NCBI GenBank assembly: GCA_045613985.1
Contig: JAZLCA010000004.1
Span: forward strand, 1-58,425
Direction: 5' to 3'
DNA from: SIG644 sp045613985
GTDB lineage: Bacteria > Bacillota > Clostridia > Oscillospirales > CAG-272
Length of the DNA: 58,425 bases
The translations under genes and the position numbers were made by a program. The first letter of the stretch is position 1. The number at the start of each line of letters is the position of its first letter. The notes under the pieces were generated by a model. The model worked only from the letters and a program-made list of their open reading frames with translations, did not search any database and was not told the DNA's origin. This document shows, one piece after another, positions 25,842 to 35,887 of this stretch.

Positions 25842-25870
25842 ATTTTACCACTTTTCGCTCGGTCTGTCAA
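25842..25870 (-). promoter_or_regulatory. Promoter of mgtE
   Basis: Minus-strand TTGACA (25865-25870), 17 bp, TAAAAT (25842-25847). It places the start of transcription close to 25835, which decides the choice of mgtE start codon. Confidence 0.82.
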
Positions 25871-25904
25871 CCTTTTTTAGTATGGCAAATTTAACATAAA
25901 ATAC

Positions 25905-25946
25905 AAATAAAGAGCTACTCGCCGTATGGGTCGTAGCTCTTTATTT
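25905..25946 (-). terminator. Terminator closing the 32-kb surface locus
   Basis: A 14-bp stem, AAATAAAGAGCTAC / GTAGCTCTTTATTT, starts four bases beyond the stop at 25950 and is followed on the minus strand by GTATTTTATG. It separates the surface locus from mgtE. Confidence 0.85.
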
Positions 25947-25949
25947 ATA

Positions 25950-27863
25950 TTACTCTTGTGTTTCACACTCTAAATCGGGAACGTAACCGCGCTTGAGTCG
26001 GTGGTGGTTCCAAATGGCCATAATAACGCCGACGATGATAATGCATCCGGCAATGACGCCTAGCATGATCCAAGTGACCGTCGCCGCGCCAACGCCCCAG
26101 GAGGACTCGCGCCCCGTGATAACGTAATCGATCTTCTGAAGCCGCTCGATGGCACTTTGGTTGGGGTCATCGCCCATCAACAACTCGTCCGGAAGGATAA
26201 CGTCGTCCGTTTTTTCGCCCGGCACGTTAACACCAATGACGTATTGAGTGTCCTTATCGACCGCACCAAGGTAGAAATGCGCGTTGCCGTTTTTGTCCAC
26301 AGCTACCGCCTGCAATCTGGTCAGCGAGTTATCCTCTTCGACCTGATACAAGTATGCATTGGATGCGCCCTCGTTTTCGGGCAGAGGAATGACGACCTCG
26401 GCGTTGATCTTGGCAGATTCATTGAAAGTTAAGCCAAAACAATCGTTCGTTCCCAGCTGCTCGCAGTTTTCCTTGGAGGTGTTGCCGATCGTGTAGGAAT
26501 AGTCGTAATTTCCCGACAGGTTGTCCTTTTCGATGTCCTCGAGCTCCATGCGAAATTCGGAGCCATCCTGCGTGACGACCGTCATTTTGACTTCATCGCC
26601 CGCCAAATTTTCCAGCAAATCCGCGTCCACCGTTCCTTCGGTCTTCACGTAAAGCGTCACACCAACCGTGTTCAGCTCTGCCCCTATCAAAGTAGAAGTC
26701 TCGCCGACGTTCTTAATGGCATCCTCTATAACTTCCGCAACATCACCCCACGCATCCGAGTTCTCCACGGTAATGGTGATATCCGTCTTAAGCGAGCCAC
26801 CGGTAGGAGGTCCCGGCATGTGGGTGTGCTGCACCACCGAAACGACCTGCATATTTTCGTCCTTGGACACGGTCGTATTTTTCTGAGTGACCGTTCCGTT
26901 GTTGTTTTCGGTATACTGGCCGGCTGTGGTCGTAGCGGACGGCAAGCCGTCGCTGATATAGCCGGACGAGTCAAACCAAGGGATATCCTTGGAAATATCG
27001 GATTGAATCTGCTCCTTTTTGTCCGCTTCTCCACTGAAATATACGGTGGTCAGACCGTCACACTGGGTAAACGCATAGTTATTGACCGACGAGATGGTCT
27101 CAGGCAGAACAACAACCGTTAAGCTTTCACATCCGTAGAAGGTCCACTCGGGAAGCAAACCGAGAGCGGCAGAAATCTCCACCCGAATCAGATTTTTACA
27201 ATAGGCAAACACCGACGCTCCAACGTTACGCACGTACTTGGGCAAGGTGACAGCCGTCAGCGACTCACAGCGGTAAAACGCTTGTTCGCCAATCGTTTCA
27301 AGGCTATAAGGAAAACTCAAGCCATCTAATTTGTAGCAATTATAGAACGCGGCGCGGCCAATGGTAGTAACACGGCTACCCAGTGTCAGCATCGTCAGCC
27401 CTTCACAGCCTGCAAAGGCGTATGCACCGATTTTAACAACAGAATCCGGAATAATCGCGGTTTTTATATTGGTGCAACCATAAAACGCCAGCGTACCGAT
27501 ATTGGTCAGGCCATCGGGGAGTGAAATTTGACGAATTACCCGGCGCAACGGATACCAAGGTGCCATATCCGGCTCTTGGAAATTAGTCATCTCGCCCTGC
27601 CCCGTGATGGTAATGGTGGCATTTTCGTACGACCAAGTCAGATTTTCGCCACAACTACCCGAGGTTGCCACGCGATCCCAGTCGATCTCGTCGGCATAGG
27701 GGTCGTAGTCGGGCAAAAGCTCGATGTCACCCGACGGCGGATTCGTTTCATCCGCAAAGACACAAGGCACGAACAGCGCCGAAAGCAGCGTCAGGATAAG
27801 CACGGCCGTCAAAGCCATGGACAGCAGCCGCGCTATATTCAGTTTTGCATTTTTTGGGCGCAT
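25950..27863 (-). CDS. BspA-type leucine-rich-repeat surface protein, C-terminally anchored
   Basis: A 637-residue surface protein, last gene of the locus. Signal peptide about 1-38 (ending VFADE). Residues 60-110 begin with the SGSCGENLTWSYE segment that often precedes LRR_5 repeats. Seven or so BspA/LRR_5 repeats follow (about 110-285), each with the pattern I-G-x-x-A-F-x-x-C-x-x-L, e.g. IGTLAFYGCTNIK and IGEQAFYRCESL. Residues 290-590 form one or more beta-rich domains without a name I can give. A membrane helix at 598-617 and a short basic tail anchor it. Such LRR proteins usually mediate adhesion. AAAGGAGG precedes the ATG. A UUCG-loop hairpin lies in the 86-bp gap upstream. Confidence 0.87.
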   Translation of the reverse strand: MRPKNAKLNIARLLSMALTAVLILTLLSALFVPCVFADETNPPSGDIELLPDYDPYADEIDWDRVATSGSCGENLTWSYENATITITGQGEMTNFQEPDMAPWYPLRRVIRQISLPDGLTNIGTLAFYGCTNIKTAIIPDSVVKIGAYAFAGCEGLTMLTLGSRVTTIGRAAFYNCYKLDGLSFPYSLETIGEQAFYRCESLTAVTLPKYVRNVGASVFAYCKNLIRVEISAALGLLPEWTFYGCESLTVVVLPETISSVNNYAFTQCDGLTTVYFSGEADKKEQIQSDISKDIPWFDSSGYISDGLPSATTTAGQYTENNNGTVTQKNTTVSKDENMQVVSVVQHTHMPGPPTGGSLKTDITITVENSDAWGDVAEVIEDAIKNVGETSTLIGAELNTVGVTLYVKTEGTVDADLLENLAGDEVKMTVVTQDGSEFRMELEDIEKDNLSGNYDYSYTIGNTSKENCEQLGTNDCFGLTFNESAKINAEVVIPLPENEGASNAYLYQVEEDNSLTRLQAVAVDKNGNAHFYLGAVDKDTQYVIGVNVPGEKTDDVILPDELLMGDDPNQSAIERLQKIDYVITGRESSWGVGAATVTWIMLGVIAGCIIIVGVIMAIWNHHRLKRGYVPDLECETQE

Positions 27864-27909
27864 AGGGCCTCCTTTTTTCTTTTCACTTCACCAAATCGCG
27901 AGGTAGGGT

Positions 27910-27931
27910 GCAGCCCTCCGAAGAGGGCTGC
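27910..27931 (-). other. Intercistronic stem-loop with UUCG tetraloop
   Basis: On the minus strand GCAGCCCTC-TTCG-GAGGGCTGC: a 9-bp stem closed by C(UUCG)G, one of the most stable RNA tetraloops. No U tract follows, so it is more likely an RNA stability or processing element than a terminator. Confidence 0.75.
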
Positions 27932-27949
27932 TCATATAACCATTCTTTG

Positions 27950-30900
27950 TTACGAGGTTTGATTAATAGAACTCGGGCTCGTGATAACAATAGGGGTATC
28001 CAAAATTACGGTGTAAGTTACACCATCTTTAGTCAATGTCATTGTCGTAATAGTTTGAGTCCCGTGCCCATAATACGCTGAAAGTGTGTGTCCAAGCAAA
28101 CCAAACGACTTAATTTGAGATGTTGCTCCCAATGTTTTCTTAACCGTTCCATTACCACTTATTTCAAAAATTATGTCACTTGCATCCCCTGCGGGCAATA
28201 CTAGTTTTGCCGTATATCCCGCCGCACTATTGGCAACAGCTATTGTTACCGTCGGTTGCGTAAATTTACCATGTTTTCTCGTCGAGTTATCTGCAGTTGC
28301 TTGAGCATATACTGTTGCCGCATAATTACTGAAAGAGTTTGTTTTACTATCCGTAGTAGTAAACGTAGGGGTTCCCTTCCAGTCCGTTTTCCATGTTATC
28401 CTGGTCGGGATGCTTCCACTTGGGCTGATAGCAGTAATCTTCGCACTCGGCTTCACAGACGAAACCGTAAACAAAGGTGCATTAGCAGGCAATGTACTGT
28501 CGCTGTAGAAAGCAGTAGAACCATTTGCCTTAAAGCTAAATTTGGTATTCCAAGAGCCGGCGTACTGAACAACCTGCGTGCCGGATTGTACAAACTTAGT
28601 ACCACTTCCGTCATCCGAGAGTGAAATCGTAAAGTCGGCAACCGCATTTGTCAAAGAAGCACTGGTATAACCACCATATGTCGAAGAAGAACCGCTGTTA
28701 TACTCATACACCAATGTCACACTCGAAATCCCCTCGATCGCCTTACCTTCAAAGTCAGCAATGGTTACGTTCAGGCCCGAGATGGTATGAGTCTGCATAA
28801 AGGTTCCGGTCACATTACCGTTAGCATCCTTACCAAAGTCCTTACCCTGTCCACTCGGGAAAGTGATCTTAACAGTCGCTACGACCTTTTTCTTAACGTC
28901 AAGCGTCTTTGTCATGGGTTGAGAATCTCCGCTGGGGGTGACTTCGCTTACAAGTCCCTTGGCGTCGCACTGGATCGCAGCCTCAACCCAGTTACCTTCG
29001 GCGTCGTAGTAGTTCCAAACGTTGATCTCCTCGAGTACCCAGTTACCATCCTGCTTGCCGGGAACATCTGTACCGTTAGGAATGATAAAGGTTACGATGG
29101 ATTCGGTACCCGTGTCATCTCCTGCAACACCGACAGGAGTGCCTTTTACCCAATAGTCTTGCTTGCCATTGCTGATCTTGGCCAAAACAGCTGCCGTACC
29201 AACGTGCTTCATCTGTACCTTGAAAGAAGCTCCGCCATTCTCATCAAACAGATATTCCGTATTACCGTTCGCATTCATGAATACGGGCGGTTCAGGCGAG
29301 ATCATGGTAAAGGTCGGAGAGATCTGCGCGTTGGTGATGATATCATCTCCTACCTGTACATTCAAAAATTCATAAATACCTGCACCGGCGGTAATGGCAT
29401 CAAAGTCGCCCTTATACTTGGACGTAGCCGCATCCCATTTCATGCCTGTTTCCATCTTTTTAGCCAAACTGCCGCGCATATGATAGACCAGTTTGACATC
29501 ACCAAGACCGGGCAACTCATTTCCGGCATCGTCCAAAATGACCATCTGCATATGCAACAGATCGGTTCCATTCTCCCTCATTTCCGATTGCACGTATTTG
29601 AAGGTCTGCGGACTGGTCGTATAGATTTTGACACGCATACCGAGATATGCCGTCACGAATTTCTGCATATTTTCAGGAATTTCCTGATATTCACCGTCCA
29701 GTACAAGATACTGTAGCGAGTATTCACCCGACATTGCAAACGTCGCCGTTCCCTTCCAGTTGGCCGAAACCGGATCGTAACTGAATTGAACGTTGGATAC
29801 GCTGCCATCCGACTCGCGGATAAAGCGTCCGTGCACCGTCTTGGGCATTTTGTTCGCATCATTTGAAGCAAACGATAACCACACACTAGTCGATACCGAC
29901 GAGTTTGCCGTCATAAAGGTGGCTGTTGATCCCGCCTCACTCCAATCCAGACTCGTCAGGGTAAAGCCTTCAATGGTAACCGTTTGCGGGGTTGTCAAAT
30001 CGTATTCGATACCGTCCAGGCGCACACTTCGTAAAATGTAGTTACCGGGCGCGCTGAACTCATAGGAGGTAGTCCACCGCTTGGAAAGCGCGTCATAGGT
30101 AAAGTGCATGGTCTCTTCACGAGAGCCTTGGGTATCGTTGATTTTACGGATGAAGAAGGCTGTCATACTATTGGGTTGATTACCGTCAACGGTAACCGCC
30201 ACGTTGGTGATCATGGGATTGGTCTCAGAAGCCTCGTCATAATTGAAGGCAGTCTTATCCAACTCTGCGCTGATCTTCATTTCCTGTACACGCAGCTCTT
30301 CACTGTCGATATTGTTCAGATCTACCGAACTTTCAAACTGCACGTTGAGCTGACCCTGAATATTTGCGGCAGAAAGAACCTGGGTATTATCCAGCTTGGT
30401 ACCGTCCAAATACAAAATCGCGGTGATGTGGGTAGGAACGTTCTTTTGCAAGGCGGTAATCGCATAACGTGCATTTCCGCTGGTATCATCTCCCAAATAA
30501 AGGCTGTCGCCGGCGTCAAGTACCATGGGGACGATTACCTTACCGTCTTTCGCGTAGAAATGCTCGGTATCCATGATAGCTGTGGCAAGCTTTTTACCAT
30601 CGGCATCAACAAAAGCGATCTTCATGGACGCCAGCAGTGTCAAGCTCTTTGCCTGGTCCTCGGGAGTATCTGCATAGAAGACATAGCAACTACCGCTACC
30701 CTGCGTGGTACTGTTGACGGACAAGCCGTAGCTACCGTCCCAAACGCGGTTTTCGCCCTCGTAACCCACAACGTACTCGACGTCTACGTATTTTTCGCGG
30801 GGCTGCGTGTCTTCTGACAAACCATAATCCTTAAATACAAATTCACCGTGCGTAGCAGCGTTATACCATGTACCGTCCTTTTGATATAAATCATAGGTTT

Positions 30901-32521
30901 CCGTTACCGAAACGGCATCTCCATTTTCATCGTTACCCTCAAAGGTGACATCCACGACGAACAGCTCAACCTCATTACCATCGGCATCCTTTGCCGTAGC
31001 GCGTTCCGTTTTGGTCTCAACCAGTACGTTACCGCCCAGTGTCAAAAAGCTGCCTTCTGCGTTGGTTCTAACCCAGAGGTCAACCGCCAGACCGTAAGTG
31101 TCGTTGGCAACCATGGTGCCTCCGGAAATAGGCGTCGTATACAGGCCGTCCGCATAGTCCAAATCCTCAAGGAACAAATAGGTATCCCGGGGCGCCGTTG
31201 TCGCGACGTTAGCCTTAACGGTTGCGGGAATGGTAATACCCATTCTCTTGACCTTGGCAGAAATAGACAATTCCTTTACTTGGATGTAGGAACCGGTGCG
31301 GTACTCAAAGTTATACAGAATACCGTTGGTAATTTTAGCCTCCTGAGTACCCGACAGATATTGCGTAGCGTTGGAGGCACCGATGCTGTTGATGGGGGTG
31401 TTGTTGGCACCCACCGTACAAGCACCGACGTTAACCAAATTATTAACGACGTTGTTCAATCCACTATCATTCCATTTGAAATTTCCTTCACCGGCAGCAA
31501 TTTTCTGCAAATTGACCAAGTCATTTACGAGGGTATTATAATTTGCACGGAAGGTTTTCAAATGCGTCAGCCGCAACGCCTTGGGATTTTCATTGGCGTC
31601 ATTAACCTTTATGTTCAAATTGTTGCCGCTCAGCGGGAGTTTGCTTTCATCCCAAATATCTGCTGCAGTGTAGGTGGGGGCCGTCGTGCCATTGATCAGG
31701 AAGATCTGATAATTGAGCAACGCTGCCATAGCCTCGGCTTCTTTTTCAAAAGCGATCAAAAACTGCTCGTACATCAGTACCAGGTTTTGAACGTCGCTCG
31801 CTTCAAACGTTGAATTGTTCAGACTTTCTTCTTCCGGATTCATACGGGCCGTCATGTAAAGACCCATCATAGTTGCCAGTGACTGCATCCAACTCTTATT
31901 GCTGGCAATCGTCAGATAAGATGTACCGGCGGCCAAGTTGAGCTCCTCAACATTTTTCCGCATCTCATATCTTTCTTTTTCTTCATCCGCAAATGTTCTG
32001 GTGACCGAAGAAATAACGCGGATTCCATAGTCATTCGTAATTTCAAAACGACCTTTGTCCGCAACCCACATTGCATAGCCGAAGTCTGTGTTAAGCTTTT
32101 CAATACGGCCGTCTTCCTTGTACTCCGCTCCCCACAAGGGCTGCGTTTTGAGTGTTGCCGTACTAAGCTGCGCCGGACGCAAAACGAGATTGTCAAGGCC
32201 GTATCTGGGGTCAGACAGGTTGACCAGGTTACCCCAGGTAATATTTTTCAGGATAAGGTCGAGATTGCTATCTCCCACGGCAGATTCCGCAGGGATCCTT
32301 CCCTCGGGGCCGACCAAAGCGATTTCCAGGTTACCGTTGGCCGCCAGTGACGTCGTCGCACCCGACACCTCCGGAGCGCGTGACAGCACCAACCAAGCGA
32401 AGGTAGAGGTCGTGGCCATCACCAATGCAAGAACGACCAAAATAGCCATTGCCACGACCTTTTCTTTCATGTGCGGCAATTGCTCTTTATATTCTTTGAT
32501 TCTTCTTTGTGTTTCGTTCAT
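27950..32521 (-). CDS. Giant membrane-tethered subunit with SipW-type signal box and Ig-like repeats
   Basis: A 1523-residue protein. After a basic start, a hydrophobic segment (22-40) runs into the box TSTFAWLVLSRAPEV (38-52), the export signal shared by this locus. Residues 85-115 contain ITWGNLVNLSDPRYGLD, nearly repeated in the 639-residue subunit (LTWGNIVDLNDPSYGLD), so the N-terminal 700 or so residues are paralogous to that protein; both also share a Y-L-D-G-T segment followed by G-[QK]-L-N-[VL]-Q-F. Beyond that lie beta-rich units of about 100 residues with a W-x(3-6)-F-x(3)-G-x-Y-x-L-x-x-[VL]-x-L-D-G pattern, as in tandem Ig-like domains. No C-terminal anchor. The ATG overlaps the preceding stop (ATGA) and has CGGAGGT. 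Proposed structural subunit; inference. Confidence 0.82.
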   Translation of the reverse strand: MNETQRRIKEYKEQLPHMKEKVVAMAILVVLALVMATTSTFAWLVLSRAPEVSGATTSLAANGNLEIALVGPEGRIPAESAVGDSNLDLILKNITWGNLVNLSDPRYGLDNLVLRPAQLSTATLKTQPLWGAEYKEDGRIEKLNTDFGYAMWVADKGRFEITNDYGIRVISSVTRTFADEEKERYEMRKNVEELNLAAGTSYLTIASNKSWMQSLATMMGLYMTARMNPEEESLNNSTFEASDVQNLVLMYEQFLIAFEKEAEAMAALLNYQIFLINGTTAPTYTAADIWDESKLPLSGNNLNIKVNDANENPKALRLTHLKTFRANYNTLVNDLVNLQKIAAGEGNFKWNDSGLNNVVNNLVNVGACTVGANNTPINSIGASNATQYLSGTQEAKITNGILYNFEYRTGSYIQVKELSISAKVKRMGITIPATVKANVATTAPRDTYLFLEDLDYADGLYTTPISGGTMVANDTYGLAVDLWVRTNAEGSFLTLGGNVLVETKTERATAKDADGNEVELFVVDVTFEGNDENGDAVSVTETYDLYQKDGTWYNAATHGEFVFKDYGLSEDTQPREKYVDVEYVVGYEGENRVWDGSYGLSVNSTTQGSGSCYVFYADTPEDQAKSLTLLASMKIAFVDADGKKLATAIMDTEHFYAKDGKVIVPMVLDAGDSLYLGDDTSGNARYAITALQKNVPTHITAILYLDGTKLDNTQVLSAANIQGQLNVQFESSVDLNNIDSEELRVQEMKISAELDKTAFNYDEASETNPMITNVAVTVDGNQPNSMTAFFIRKINDTQGSREETMHFTYDALSKRWTTSYEFSAPGNYILRSVRLDGIEYDLTTPQTVTIEGFTLTSLDWSEAGSTATFMTANSSVSTSVWLSFASNDANKMPKTVHGRFIRESDGSVSNVQFSYDPVSANWKGTATFAMSGEYSLQYLVLDGEYQEIPENMQKFVTAYLGMRVKIYTTSPQTFKYVQSEMRENGTDLLHMQMVILDDAGNELPGLGDVKLVYHMRGSLAKKMETGMKWDAATSKYKGDFDAITAGAGIYEFLNVQVGDDIITNAQISPTFTMISPEPPVFMNANGNTEYLFDENGGASFKVQMKHVGTAAVLAKISNGKQDYWVKGTPVGVAGDDTGTESIVTFIIPNGTDVPGKQDGNWVLEEINVWNYYDAEGNWVEAAIQCDAKGLVSEVTPSGDSQPMTKTLDVKKKVVATVKITFPSGQGKDFGKDANGNVTGTFMQTHTISGLNVTIADFEGKAIEGISSVTLVYEYNSGSSSTYGGYTSASLTNAVADFTISLSDDGSGTKFVQSGTQVVQYAGSWNTKFSFKANGSTAFYSDSTLPANAPLFTVSSVKPSAKITAISPSGSIPTRITWKTDWKGTPTFTTTDSKTNSFSNYAATVYAQATADNSTRKHGKFTQPTVTIAVANSAAGYTAKLVLPAGDASDIIFEISGNGTVKKTLGATSQIKSFGLLGHTLSAYYGHGTQTITTMTLTKDGVTYTVILDTPIVITSPSSINQTS

Positions 32522-33144
32522 TGCGTTACCTCCGATTCCGTTCTGACAAGCTCAACCTTAAGTTGAAATTGACTGAACACACCGCCATTTGTTCTTAAAA
32601 CAAAATATTGGTTAGAAAATTCACTTCCAGACAAAGTGAAAAGCATCTCTTTTCCCGTCACATCTTCAAACGTATAGATCCATCCGCTGCCGGAAATCTT
32701 AGCCAGCGCGGAATCGTCGTCCAAGTATCGGGGCTGGGCAATCATCTCCTGCCCATCCCATTCCCCCGGCTCACTGCCGGTTTGCAGGATTAAATACGGA
32801 GCCTCTGTTATCTCGCTCGTTTGTTGCAGATACAGGCGAATTCGAAACGTCATATCTTCACAGTCCTCGAAGGACTCCTGCGTCTGTGCATTGCTGATGC
32901 ACAAGAATTGCATGGCAGTATTCGCCATTTCCAGTGGTTTGCCTATTCCGTTCGCATCCCGTCCGGCGAACACATACAGTGAGTTGTTCTGCAGGACAGG
33001 CGTAAAGGTTGCCGTTGTGCGTCCCGTCGTCATATACCGCGCAGTCACAGAAACGATCAACACGGAAATAAGCAAAAGAATCAGCAAGCACCCGGTAAGT
33101 CCCTTGCGAAAAACACGGCTTTGATTTGATCTCCAATTATTCAT
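32518..33144 (-). CDS. Small membrane-tethered subunit
   Basis: A 208-residue protein with a basic N terminus, one hydrophobic segment (about 17-36) and then VSVTARYMTTGRTTATF, which resembles the ...A-Y-F-T-x-G cleavage region of camelysin/TasA-type proteins more than the T-Y-A-W-F box of its neighbours. The rest is a single beta-rich domain with many aromatic residues. I start at the ATG at 33144 behind GGGAGGT; a TTG one codon earlier is possible. It ends by overlapping the start of the 1523-residue gene by four bases, so their synthesis is coupled. Likely a minor or adaptor subunit, comparable in size and position to TapA, but no sequence similarity to TapA was seen. Confidence 0.78.
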   Translation of the reverse strand: MNNWRSNQSRVFRKGLTGCLLILLLISVLIVSVTARYMTTGRTTATFTPVLQNNSLYVFAGRDANGIGKPLEMANTAMQFLCISNAQTQESFEDCEDMTFRIRLYLQQTSEITEAPYLILQTGSEPGEWDGQEMIAQPRYLDDDSALAKISGSGWIYTFEDVTGKEMLFTLSGSEFSNQYFVLRTNGGVFSQFQLKVELVRTESEVTQ

Positions 33145-33174
33145 CAAGGGACCTCCCTTCTTTCGTTTTATTGA

Positions 33175-35130
33175 TCAGGCTTCAGGAACAACGGTAAAGG
33201 TACCGTCATCATTTTCTCGGCAAACGTAGCCATCGGCGCAATAGACCGATACGTCGGTGCTGAATTGGCCTCCCGTAATAGCGATGGTTGCTTGCGGTTC
33301 TTCCAGCTTATACTTTCGGACCGCCTGCGCGTTTGCGCTGGTTACCGTTGTATTGCCCGAAATATAGATCGCAGACTCCCAAGCATAATTTGCTTCCAAA
33401 TAGATCGCGTCTCCCGTTGTGGACCAACCGCTGCCCAAGTATTCCGGGTTTTCTGGCTGGCCGACACCTTGGATCACGCTATCCACGATATTAACCGTAC
33501 CGCCCTTGATTACCAAGGCCGTATGTCCTTCCAGTTCGCTGGAAGTGATCGTGAGCGTACTTTCCTTTTGAGGATGGTACAATGCAGTGTAGTAACCGCG
33601 GATGGTACTCTTGTTGATGGTGATCTCCGTGCCGCGGTAGTTACCGTTACCGTAAATACCCGAGAAATTTTCACCGACAATGGTGCAATCCTCAATCATC
33701 AGCTTGGAGGGCGATTCCATCACTTCGGTATGGCCGTAGAACAAAATTCCGTCCTCCGACGCTTGAATATCGCATCCCGTCAGGCGAATGACCGACGTAC
33801 CCTTGGCGTTATAGTCACGAACGACAACGCCCTCGTATACGTTTGTCATGTTGACGTTTTGAAGGGTTGCGTAAGCGCCCTCCGCGTATACGGCAATCGT
33901 ATCGTCACCATTACCGGTCAGTGTACCGTCGGAAATAGAAAGATTCGCGCCGGTTTGCAAAGTGAACATTTGAGATCCCGTCGTAGACAGCGTCCGTCCG
34001 TTCAGATCGAGTATAGCGCTGGTTCCATTCTCCAAGACGACCGTTTCAGTCAAGGTCACGTCATTGGCAAGCGTAACAATCCCTGCCGTCGGATTTTGGA
34101 GAGCCGCCGCCAGATCTTTGGCATCCGTGACGTAGGTCTTATCCTCACGGCTGTTGACACCGCTGACGATAATATTGATCGGATAGGACGGCTGTGCCGT
34201 CATTTGTCCCAGCGCCGTATCATCCTTCATATTTTGCTGGATTTCAGTATAGGTACACAAGTGCAACCATACGCCGTAGCCCTCGGAATTGACCGCGACG
34301 GGATAATAGCCGTTGACGACACCCTCGTTGGAAGTAATGGTTCCCTCATATCCGTCGTTTTGGGTAAGATCACTCAAAAATTCCAGCACCGTCGTCTTGC
34401 CGTCAATGGTAGACAGCTGGGCACCGGCGAAGGTCGTTTTGGTCTCATCATACTCATACTCAATGGGGCGGATATAATCAAGGATCTTTACGTCGCTGTA
34501 CTCCCCCGTAGCCGTCGAGGCTACTGCTGAGCCCAAAACGTAATAACCCAACACGTCGTATACCCATTCCCATTTGATGCGGGGAGCGTTATAGCTATCC
34601 TGCATCAGCACAAGATCGCTATTCGAAAGAATGGTGTAAGTATAGCTGCTCCCCGAGCTGAGGTAAACACGGTCAACCGTCTCACCGCCCCGCGTCGTCT
34701 TGGCGTCTACGTAAAAATACAATCTCTGACGCATTAAGTGATAGGGATTGATGACCACGTCGGGGGCAACCGTCACGTCCTCGCCGGTCAAAGAAGCCTT
34801 GGAAACCGTGACACTGGCCGCGACGATGTGATCCCCCTTATTTCTAATCGTCAAGGGAACAATGCCGCCGCTGCCGGGGGACATCGGGATGTCCGTTTCT
34901 CCCAGCAAGATCTCGCCGTCAAAATTCCATTGCTCTGTTTGAAAATTCAAGCCCCCCGTCTGAATGACGTTGGTATACCAGGCGACCGTTAAGGAAAAAA
35001 GAACGATAATCGTCAGAAGCACCGTAATGATCGCCAACAGCGCGCGCATGATCACATTTTTGCGCAACGCCCTCAGCAAAGCAAAACGGCCTTGCTGAGA
35101 ATGATTCAATTTTCCGTTATTCTCGGCCAT
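33175..35130 (-). CDS. Membrane-tethered right-handed beta-helix protein
   Basis: A 651-residue protein. A hydrophobic segment (29-49) leads into LTVAWYTN, a variant of the locus signal box. Residues 55-330 form beta-rich domains, including TIRNKGDHIVAASVTVS, a CalY/TasA-like strand pattern. Residues about 340-590 are a parallel beta-helix: repeated short turns such as LTGCDIQASEDGILFYG, IEDCTIVGENFSGIYG, INKSTIRGYYTALYH and ITSSELEGHTALVIKG, each near 25 residues. Such helices bind or cleave polysaccharide or simply extend a structure; no catalytic residues stand out. The ATG lies inside the end of the signal-peptidase gene (14-bp overlap), so it is probably made together with that peptidase. 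Confidence 0.84.
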   Translation of the reverse strand: MAENNGKLNHSQQGRFALLRALRKNVIMRALLAIITVLLTIIVLFSLTVAWYTNVIQTGGLNFQTEQWNFDGEILLGETDIPMSPGSGGIVPLTIRNKGDHIVAASVTVSKASLTGEDVTVAPDVVINPYHLMRQRLYFYVDAKTTRGGETVDRVYLSSGSSYTYTILSNSDLVLMQDSYNAPRIKWEWVYDVLGYYVLGSAVASTATGEYSDVKILDYIRPIEYEYDETKTTFAGAQLSTIDGKTTVLEFLSDLTQNDGYEGTITSNEGVVNGYYPVAVNSEGYGVWLHLCTYTEIQQNMKDDTALGQMTAQPSYPINIIVSGVNSREDKTYVTDAKDLAAALQNPTAGIVTLANDVTLTETVVLENGTSAILDLNGRTLSTTGSQMFTLQTGANLSISDGTLTGNGDDTIAVYAEGAYATLQNVNMTNVYEGVVVRDYNAKGTSVIRLTGCDIQASEDGILFYGHTEVMESPSKLMIEDCTIVGENFSGIYGNGNYRGTEITINKSTIRGYYTALYHPQKESTLTITSSELEGHTALVIKGGTVNIVDSVIQGVGQPENPEYLGSGWSTTGDAIYLEANYAWESAIYISGNTTVTSANAQAVRKYKLEEPQATIAITGGQFSTDVSVYCADGYVCRENDDGTFTVVPEA

Positions 35131-35887
35131 TTTCCTGCTTCAACTCCTCTATCAGTTCGGCGCGAATACGCGCACACATTGCTTCATAGTCTTCTTGTTC
35201 TTGTTCCGAAGAAAGCGTCTCTTGCTTGTCAGACGTAATTTTTCGGTCCTGATCCGCACACTCCGACGCATCCTTCTTTTCCTCGGGCGGTGTAGCCATT
35301 TCCTCCAGCACCCTTTTAAGATCGCCCTTGATGTTCTTGACGCAATCGCGCAAGATCACACCGGCAATCAAAAGGCAGGGGAAGGCGACCAAAGCCAAAA
35401 ACCCGATTTTATTGGTAAAAAATGAGATAAAATCCGAAAGGAACGTTTGAGCGCCGGAGCACCAAACAACGGTTCCCACCACAATGCTGTCGGTGACGTA
35501 GTAGGCATCTGCAGCCGGATTGGCATCACCCTTGGTTCGCAAGTGGATCGTGCCGTCTTTATCGATACGATCGATGACCCGGTGGGTAATCGTTTTGCCG
35601 ATCATCCCCGGCGACTGAGCGCGAAAACAAATCACGTCTCCTATTTCTATCTCATCAATGCTCTCGCGCTTGGTAACGATAAGTGATTTTTCCGGTATTT
35701 CGGGCTCCATACTTCCCGTGGCTACGCGAAACAGGCTAAATCCGCCAAACGAGGCATAGCCTCGGCTGAGCACCTGCACCACCACGAACAAGCACAACGC
35801 TACCGTAAAAACCAGCAACAGCGACACCAAGCGGGATACAATTTTGCTTTTTACTGATTTTTCGTTCGTATTCTCCATATTTATCAT
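35117..35887 (-). CDS. SipW-type signal peptidase I (second copy)
   Basis: A 256-residue membrane peptidase of the ER-type/SipW branch of signal peptidase I. A first hydrophobic segment (19-40) is followed by the catalytic Ser59 in TGSMEPEIP and His102 in ITHRVID, the Ser-His arrangement of SipW and archaeal/eukaryotic enzymes; bacterial type I enzymes use Lys instead of His. GDANPAADAYYV is the third family box. A second membrane segment lies near residues 160-180, and a charged, glutamate-rich tail of about 75 residues points into the cytoplasm. Its ATG overlaps the stop of the 440-residue subunit gene (ATGA) and its end overlaps the beta-helix gene, so it is tightly coupled to putative substrates on both sides. 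Confidence 0.92.
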   Translation of the reverse strand: MINMENTNEKSVKSKIVSRLVSLLLVFTVALCLFVVVQVLSRGYASFGGFSLFRVATGSMEPEIPEKSLIVTKRESIDEIEIGDVICFRAQSPGMIGKTITHRVIDRIDKDGTIHLRTKGDANPAADAYYVTDSIVVGTVVWCSGAQTFLSDFISFFTNKIGFLALVAFPCLLIAGVILRDCVKNIKGDLKRVLEEMATPPEEKKDASECADQDRKITSDKQETLSSEQEQEDYEAMCARIRAELIEELKQENGRE

